DNA of 5,948 nucleotides from Planctomycetota bacterium. Lineage in GTDB: Bacteria > Planctomycetota > Phycisphaerae > WQYP01. The position numbers were made by a program, and so were the translations under genes. The DNA lies in contig JAKCCC010000140.1 of assembly GCA_021838985.1 (NCBI GenBank), positions 1 to 5,948 of the forward strand, read 5' to 3'. The notes below the pieces were generated by a model. That model was not told the DNA's origin and searched no databases. It saw nothing but the letters and a program-made list of their open reading frames with translations. This document shows, piece by piece, positions 1-4,700 of the stretch; the first letter of the stretch is position 1, and each line of letters begins with the position of its first letter.

Positions 1-1165
1 CGCGTCCGTTTGCCTTCGAGCCGCCGCGGATCGCAACGGGCGTACAGGCCGCCCGGCTAACCACGCCAACGGGCGCACAGGCCGCCCGGTTAACCACACC
101 CGCCTCCATTCCTGATCCTCCCGCCGCCGGGTCTCCGTCCATCAGGGCGAGCAGCATTTCCATCGCCACGACGCCCATTTGGCGTGTGGGCTGGTAGATG
201 GTGGCCAGGGTGGGCGTTAGCAGCCGGCACACGGGATCGCCGTCGAATCCAACTACGCTGACATCTTCCGGGATGCGCAGGCCCATGGCCTGGATGGTGC
301 GGTAGCCTATCGCCGCGGCGGCGTCAGGGCTGAAAAAGATCGCCGTGGGGCGATCCATCCGGTCCAGCATTTCACGCAGGACACGGTCAATCTCGCTTGA
401 CCAATCGTCCATCCCCTGCACCCGTAATTTTCCGATGAAGGGCCGGGGCAGAACCAAGCCCTGGTCGGTCATGGCGTCGCGCAGGCCTTCCAGCCGGCAC
501 TGTGTGGTATCGGCGCCAAGGAAGCCAATAAAGCCGATGCGCCGATGGCCGTACTCAAGCAGTTTCCGGCCCGCCAGCAGGCCGCCCTGATAGTTGTCCG
601 CCACCACACTGGGAACTTCCACATCCCGCAACGTTTCGTCCACGAGCACAAAGGGGTAGCCGGTGGCCTTAAGCTCATACAGTGTTTCCGCGAAACGTTT
701 GTGGTGCACGGAGGCCAAGATGGCTCCCTGGGCGGAGGATTCCGGCAGATGCCGGACCATTTCCACGTCGGCGTGCAGGTCGCGGTGGGCATCATAGATT
801 TGCGTTTGCACGCCGGCCTTGGCCCCGGCTTCTTTGGCGCCCTGGGCTATGTCCACGCACATGGCGATTTTCAGGTTGGGCACGATAACCTGCACCACCC
901 TGCGCCCGGTTTCGCGGATGCCGCGGACCGCCTCGGGCACATAAATGCCTCGTCCGGGGCGGCGTTGGAGCTTGCCCTCGCGCACCAGCGCATCAACCGC
1001 CTGACGCACCAACATGCGGTTGACGCCTTCCGTGCGGGCTAACGCGGACTCCGACGCCACGAATGCGCCCGGTTCGATCCGGCGCGTCTGCAGCTGGCGG
1101 CGCAGCTTCGCGGCCAGCAAATCCGCCACCGGCACGCCATTTTTTAGTATTCGTCCTCTGGCCAT
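1..1165 (-). CDS. GntR/LacI hybrid transcriptional regulator (AraR-like), 3' end cut by window edge
   Basis: A cytoplasmic DNA-binding regulator expected to be controlled by a sugar ligand. 388 codons are visible from ATG 1165 and the frame is open to the left edge, so the stop is missing; at 388 residues little should be lacking. Residues about 12-77 form a GntR winged helix: the recognition-helix segment GVNRMLVRQAVDALVREG lies at 47-64 and the wing RRPGRGIYV at 68-76. Residues about 88-375 match a LacI/GalR periplasmic-binding-protein fold: DNYQGGLLAGRKLLEYGHRR (190-209), PTAIFFSPDAAAAIG (273-287), IPEDVSVVGFDGD (298-310) and the YQPTRQMGVVAMEMLL helix (324-339). This order is that of B. 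subtilis AraR, but the ligand cannot be read from sequence. ATG 1165 is chosen because a GGAAG ribosome site lies 6 nt upstream and the family's N-terminus fits. The C-terminus carries an 11-residue tandem duplication. It is transcribed away from the glucan synthase gene. Confidence 0.93.
   Translation of the reverse strand, partial: MARGRILKNGVPVADLLAAKLRRQLQTRRIEPGAFVASESALARTEGVNRMLVRQAVDALVREGKLQRRPGRGIYVPEAVRGIRETGRRVVQVIVPNLKIAMCVDIAQGAKEAGAKAGVQTQIYDAHRDLHADVEMVRHLPESSAQGAILASVHHKRFAETLYELKATGYPFVLVDETLRDVEVPSVVADNYQGGLLAGRKLLEYGHRRIGFIGFLGADTTQCRLEGLRDAMTDQGLVLPRPFIGKLRVQGMDDWSSEIDRVLREMLDRMDRPTAIFFSPDAAAAIGYRTIQAMGLRIPEDVSVVGFDGDPVCRLLTPTLATIYQPTRQMGVVAMEMLLALMDGDPAAGGSGMEAGVVNRAACAPVGVVSRAACTPVAIRGGSKANGR
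35..100 (-). repeat. 33-bp tandem repeat (two copies) in the regulator C-terminus
   Basis: Two adjacent 33-bp units (35-67 and 68-100) differ at only 3 positions. Read on the minus strand they encode GVVNRAACAPV followed by GVVSRAACTPV, so the duplication is in frame and adds 11 residues. Each unit looks like the conserved last strand of the LacI-type domain (the usual ending is of the type LVxRxSCxP), so the protein appears to have this strand twice. One of the three differences is silent (GGT/GGC) and two change a residue (N/S, A/T). Confidence 0.9.
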
Positions 1166-1171
1166 CAGGCA

Positions 1172-1176
1172 CTTCC
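1172..1176 (-). promoter_or_regulatory. Ribosome binding site of the regulator
   Basis: GGAAG on the minus strand ends 6 nt before ATG 1165. It supports that start over the out-of-frame ATG at 1140. The corresponding position in the outer duplicate (about 1353-1357) reads GGAAA. Confidence 0.6.
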
Positions 1177-1214
1177 GCAAGTCACCGGGGTAATTGTATC
1201 CAAGCCATACGCTA

Positions 1215-1258
1215 TTGTCAACTTATTCTAAACACGTTCTTTACACGTTTCAATATAG
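1215..1258. promoter_or_regulatory. Inner operator: four 11-bp-phased half-sites
   Basis: On the plus strand four consecutive 11-bp steps read TTGTCAACTTA (1215), TTCTAAACACG (1226), TTCTTTACACG (1237) and TTTCAATATAG (1248). The rough consensus is TTnTnaACacg, with one step per helical turn. The fourth step contains the regulator's -10 and the other three cover the predicted start of transcription and the early leader. Binding by the adjacent regulator (autoregulation) is inferred from position only. Confidence 0.6.
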
Positions 1259-1280
1259 CGGAAACGAAAGGCCGTGTCAA
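1252..1280 (-). promoter_or_regulatory. Sigma-70-type promoter of the regulator (inner)
   Basis: On the minus strand TTGACA (1280-1275) and TATATT (1257-1252) are separated by exactly 17 bp. The -35 is perfect and the -10 matches 5 of 6. Predicted transcription would start near 1245, leaving a leader of about 80 nt before ATG 1165. The -10 overlaps the last step of the 11-bp repeat array, the layout expected for repression by blocking polymerase. Confidence 0.8.
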
Positions 1281-1288
1281 GAGGGCGC

Positions 1289-1300
1289 TTCCGCGCGGAA
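1289..1300. promoter_or_regulatory. Perfect 12-bp palindrome TTCCGCGCGGAA
   Basis: A perfect inverted repeat lies in the linker between the two duplicate units, 8 bp upstream of the inner promoter's -35. The position suits an upstream site for a dimeric regulator. The outer promoter lacks the same palindrome but has a different inverted repeat (AGCTT-N5-AAGCT, 1461-1475) at its -35. Function is unknown. Confidence 0.35.
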
Positions 1301-1395
1301 CATCCCCTACCGGCACGCCATTCCTTAGTATTCGTCCTCTGGTCATCCGGCGCTTTCCCAGACCGCATAATTCATGCTAGCCAACCGGCGTCTCG

Positions 1396-1439
1396 TTGTC
1401 AACATATTGTCAACACGTTTACAACGGGTTGCAATATAG
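1396..1439. promoter_or_regulatory. Outer operator: 11-bp-phased TTGTCAAC repeats with an 18-bp imperfect palindrome
   Basis: Plus-strand steps are TTGTCAACATA (1396), TTGTCAACACG (1407), TTTACAACGGG (1418) and TTGCAATATAG (1429), aligned step for step with the inner operator. Positions 1407-1424, TTGTCAACACGTTTACAA, are also a near-palindrome (14 of 18 positions symmetric) of the form TTGTnAAC-n2-GTTnACAA, close in style to known AraR operators that have TTGT/ACAA ends. The inner copy keeps only the AAC/GTT core of this palindrome. Confidence 0.6.
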
Positions 1440-1461
1440 CGACGCCTATAGGCCGTGTCAA
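1433..1461 (-). promoter_or_regulatory. Sigma-70-type promoter in the outer duplicate
   Basis: On the minus strand TTGACA (1461-1456), a 17-bp spacer and TATATT (1438-1433) repeat the inner promoter exactly in boxes and spacing. Transcripts would begin near 1426, run through the 42-codon fragment and the inner promoter, and could continue into the regulator, giving it tandem promoters. Confidence 0.75.
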
Positions 1462-1484
1462 GCTTCCTTCAAGCTACGTCCGCA

Positions 1485-1534
1485 TCGGGGATGGGGACAT
1501 CCCCGGCTGCGCCACGCCCGGGCTGGAACCGGGC
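1485..1534. other. Two adjacent GC-rich hairpins
   Basis: First stem: CGGGGATG (1486-1493) pairs with CATCCCCG (1498-1505) around a GGGA loop, 8 perfect pairs plus a possible G-U pair. Second stem: GCCCGG (1516-1521) pairs with CCGGGC (1529-1534) around 7 nt. Neither is followed by a T-run on either strand, so a classic intrinsic terminator is not supported. They may be an RNA structure, a DNA-binding site, or chance in GC-rich DNA. Confidence 0.35.
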
Positions 1535-1739
1535 ACGCGGCGCGCGGCGCATCCAGGCGCGAGATCCCGGCGTGCCGGAAGGCCTGGTCCCACCGTGCGA
1601 ACTCCGGACACCGCGCGGCAGTTGCCGCCACATTTGGCAGGCAGCCGGTAAAACGCCGCCGGAGCAGGTGCGGTGCAGTCCTTGACTATGCCCACCTGCA
1701 AGACTTGCCAAAGAAGGGCCGGTCCGGTAATGCCAGGCG

Positions 1740-1745
1740 TATAAT
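1740..1745 (+). promoter_or_regulatory. Possible -10 box (TATAAT) of the glucan synthase gene
   Basis: A perfect TATAAT lies 22 nt before ATG 1768, which would give a 5' leader of about 15 nt. No acceptable -35 occurs at 16-18 bp spacing and there is no TG extension, so the promoter would need an activator or an alternative -35. The nearest -35-like box, TTGCCA at 1705-1710, is 29 bp away and too far. Confidence 0.4.
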
Positions 1746-1758
1746 CGGGTGAACTGAT

Positions 1759-1766
1759 GAGGTGAT
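1759..1766 (+). promoter_or_regulatory. Extended Shine-Dalgarno that selects ATG 1768
   Basis: GAGGTGAT is complementary to eight bases of the usual 16S rRNA 3' end (AUCACCUC). The GAGG core ends 5 nt before ATG 1768 but only 2 nt before ATG 1765, so 1768 is preferred. GTG 1762 lies inside the motif. An in-frame TGA at 1750-1752 rules out starts further upstream. Confidence 0.6.
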
Positions 1767-1767
1767 G

Positions 1768-4700
1768 ATGCCGACCGCGAGCCGGAGCAGGAAAGCCAGG
1801 AAAATCAAGTCCCCCGCGCTGCCGCGCCTGGTGCAGGCGGAAGAACCGCTGCGGGCGGAGTTGTTAAGCCTGGAGCAGTTGGCGGAACTGGCCGGGGAAC
1901 TGGCTGCGGAAGAGCGTCTCGCGCGTCACGGCGGTGCGGACCGGCTCTTGCCGCGACTGGACCAGAATGAAGCCGTGCTGGTGCACACGTACCAGCTCGT
2001 GAACGCGGCGGTGCTCCAGGAGCAGAGCGTCGCACCGGCTTCGGAATGGCTGCTGGATAATTTTTACCTGATTGAAGAACAGATTCGGCTGATTCGCCGC
2101 CATCTGCCGAAGCGCTACAGCCTGGAGTTGCCGCAGTTAGCCGGAGAGGCCCTGGGCGGCTATCCGCGTGTGTACGGCCTGGCGCTGAATCTGGTCAGCC
2201 ATCTCGACGGGCGGCTGGACAGCGAAGCACTGAATCGCTTTGTCGCGGCCTACCAGGAAAGGCAACCTTTGCGGCTGGGCGAATTGTGGGCCTGGCCGAT
2301 CATGTTGCGGCTGGCGCTGGTGGAGGACCTGCGGCGGGTGGCGGCGCGCATCGCCGCAAGCCGGCGGGACCGGAATCTGGCGAACCACTGGGCGGAGCAG
2401 CTGCTGGCCGCAGCCGAAGAAAGCCCGGACGAAATAATTGTGGCGCTGGCGGCGCTGGTGCGGGCCAAACCGGCTTTGTCGCCCGCGTTCGTGACCGAAC
2501 TGGTGCGGCGCTTGCAAGGCCAGAACGTGGCGCTGGCGCCGGCCCTGGACTGGCTGCAACAGATGTTGGCGCGTTCCTCGGAAAGCCTGGAGCGCATGTT
2601 GCAGCGGGAAAGCCAGTCCCAAGCGGCGGATCACGTTTCGATCGGCAACTGCATCAACTCCCTGCGGTTCATCGACGCTTTGGATTGGCGTCAGTTCGTC
2701 GAAAGCCAAAGCGTGGTGGAAAAAACGCTGGCCGCGGACCCCGCGGGCGCTTATATCCGCATGGACTTCGCCAGCCGCGACCGCTATCGCCACGCGGTGG
2801 AGCTACTGGCGCGATGCAGCGACCGGGGCATTCCTACCGAAAAATCTTTGGCCGAGCCACCGTGGGCTGATGGCAGCGCCGCGGCCGTCGCCGCCGGAAA
2901 CCCCGTGGGCGATTCCACCAGACCAGTTTCAGCGGGGCCCTCGACCAGGCGGGAAGCGGCCATAGCGCAGGAGGTGCTGCGGCGGGCGCAGGCGGCGGCC
3001 CGACAATACGGACGCGAAGATTATCGGGCCCACGTGGGGTCCTATCTGCTGGAGCCGGGAATCCGCCAGCTGCAGCGGGACCTGCAGGTGCGGCTGCCTT
3101 GGCGGCAGCGGTGTCAACGGCTGCTGCGGCGGTTTCCGCTAACCGCTTATCTGGGGGCGATTGCCCTGCTGGCGGGCGCAGCGGTGACGGGCTTGCTGGT
3201 GCGTTGGGGCCCGCCAACCGTTCCGGATTGGCGTTGGTGGGGACTTGCCGCCGCCACCCTCCTGGCGGCCAGTTCCGCGGCGGTAACGGCGGTGAATCAC
3301 CTCTGCGCTTGGATTCTCGATCCAATGCCACCGCCCCGCCTGGATTTTTCCAAGGGGGTGCCCGAGGAATGCCGAACCCTGGTCGCGATTCCCAGCTTTT
3401 TGGAGAACCCACCGGCCATTCAGGCTTTGCTCGAAGCGCTGGAAGTGCGCTATCTGTCCAATCGCGACGCCAACATTTTCTTTGCCTTGTTGACCGATTT
3501 CCGCGACGCCTCGGAACAGATCCGGCCGGAAGATGAAGGCCTGCTGCGCTGCGCGATGGAGGGAATCGAGGCGCTTAATCGGCGGTATGGCGGGGCCAAC
3601 GGCGGGCCATTCTACCTGTTCCACCGCCCCCGCCTTTGGAATAAGGCCGAAAAACGGTGGATGGGATACGAACGCAAACGCGGCAAATTGGCGGAACTGG
3701 CGGAATTTTTGCGCGGCGGCGCCGCGGATCGCTTCCTGGCGGTCGTTGGCAACACGGCCATCCTGGCGACCATACGTTACGTGATCACTCTGGATGCGGA
3801 CACCGAGCTTCCCCACGGCAGCGCTGCCGCGTTGATCGGGGCCATGGCGCACCCGCTGAACCGACCGGAAGTCGACGCACGCCACGGGGTGGTGAAGCGC
3901 GGCTATGGCATCCTGCAGCCGCGGGTGGCGGTCAGCCTGCCGCTGGCGCGGCGCTCCCGATTCGCGCGGCTATTCGCCGGGGAGCCGGGGCTGGACCCTT
4001 ACACCCGGGCGGTTTCGGATGTTTATCAGGACCTGTTTCAGGAAGGCTCCTTTTTCGGCAAGGGCATATTTGACGTAGACGTTTTCCATCAGGTGCTGCA
4101 CCGGCGCTTCCCGGAAAACCGCATCTTAAGTCACGATCTCCTGGAAGGCTGTCACGCCCGCTGCGGCCTGATCAGCGACGTGCAGCTTTACGAAGATTAT
4201 CCCTGGCATTACGGCGCCGACGCCAACCGGCGGCACCGCTGGATTCGCGGGGACTGGCAGCTTTCGCCGTGGCTGCTGCCGCGGGTGCGGCGCTTGGAGC
4301 GCCCCCGCGCGGACAACCCCTTGTCCGCGTTGTCGCGCTGGAAGCTTTTCGACAATCTGCGGCGCAGCCTCGTGGCGCCGTCGGTGCTGGCGCTGATCCT
4401 CTTGGCGCTCACCTGGCTGAGTGCCTGGGGGCCTTGGCTGCTGGCGGCTTTGCTGATGCTGACCGCGGCGCCGGCGCTGGCCATATTCGAGGAACTGCTG
4501 CGCAAGTCCCGTGATCTAGGCTGGCGTACCCACCTGCAATGGTGGCGGCGGGTGATGCTCCGCGAACTGGCCCAGGGGGGCCTGGCGATCGTCTTTCTGC
4601 CCGCGGAAGCCGTGGTCTGTCTGGATGCGATCGGGCGCGCTCTGCTGCGTATGCACCTGACCCATCGGCGTCTGCTCGAATGGCATACCAGCGGCGCCGT

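Larger units (their letters stand above)
1121..1281 (-). repeat. Inner copy of tandem duplicated promoter-operator-start unit
   Basis: This 161-bp unit matches 1302-1462 without any gap at an offset of 181 bp. Hand alignment gives 113 of 161 identities. Identity is uneven: start-codon segment 1121-1165, 40/45; leader 1166-1214, 22/49; operator plus -10 at 1215-1260, 36/46; spacer and -35 at 1261-1281, 15/21 with the last 12 all identical. This inner copy drives the intact regulator gene. The pattern of conserved signals around a diverged but length-preserved leader suggests either selection on the signals or derivation from two paralogous gene starts. Confidence 0.85.
1218..1346 (-). pseudogene. 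42-codon start fragment resembling the regulator N-terminus (remnant paralogue or leader peptide)
   Basis: From ATG 1346 on the minus strand the frame starts MTRGRILRNGVPVGD, against MARGRILKNGVPVAD in the intact regulator. It then loses all similarity and ends at TGA 1220-1218, a stop formed by the TTGAC of the inner operator. The first 45 bases share 40 with the true gene. It lies behind its own perfect-spaced promoter and stops 52 nt before the regulator's ATG, so it could be translated. The winged helix and sugar-binding domain are absent, so it cannot act as a regulator. Two readings are open: the stump of a deleted or recombined paralogue, or a leader peptide upstream of the regulator. 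Sequence alone does not separate them. Confidence 0.55.
1302..1462 (-). repeat. Outer copy of tandem duplicated promoter-operator-start unit
   Basis: Second copy of the unit at 1121-1281, offset by 181 bp and separated from it by about 20 bp that include a 12-bp palindrome. It holds its own promoter (1433-1461), operator (1396-1439) and start codon (1346). The homology to the regulator gene ends after about 15 codons, near 1302, so this copy is not followed by a full gene but by the inner promoter. Confidence 0.85.
1463..1767. other. GC-rich intergenic stretch before the glucan synthase
   Basis: No gene is supported here. Short open frames exist on both strands but have arginine/proline/alanine-rich random-looking translations and no recognisable domain. 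The stretch contains a strong hairpin at 1486-1505, a second GC hairpin at 1516-1534, and at its right end the start signals of the synthase gene. No TTGTCAAC-type operator step was seen in it. Confidence 0.6.

Noticed and set aside
545..1042. Plus-strand open frame of about 165 codons opposite the regulator
   Set aside because: His/Gly/Ala-rich mirror of the regulator's coding strand, with no start signal or domain.
1121..1462. CRISPR-like or insertion-sequence interpretation of the duplicated region
   Set aside because: There are only two long imperfect units, with no terminal inverted repeats, transposase or short regular repeat-spacer pattern.
1274..1651. Plus-strand frame across the duplicated unit and spacer
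   Set aside because: Its translation changes character at the repeat boundaries and covers leftward promoters and operators. No ribosome site or domain was seen.
1590..1720. Faint likeness to cobalamin-riboswitch words (GTGCGAACTCCGG, GCGGCAGTTGCCGCC)
   Set aside because: The conserved B12-box AGCCAGGAGACCTGCC and proper spacing are absent, and neither adjacent gene is related to cobalamin.
1705..1745. TTGCCA with TATAAT as a full promoter for the synthase
   Set aside because: The 29-bp spacing is far beyond 16-18 bp. Only the -10 box is kept as a weak candidate.
2137..2793. Antisense open frame of about 218 codons within the synthase N-terminal region
   Set aside because: Gln/Arg/His-rich translation without domain features. 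The plus-strand frame is fully explained by the synthase.
3139..3885. Long open frame antisense to the glucan synthase (about 248 codons)
   Set aside because: It lies opposite a clearly recognised GT84 region, has no recognisable domain, and is typical of shadow frames in GC-rich coding DNA.
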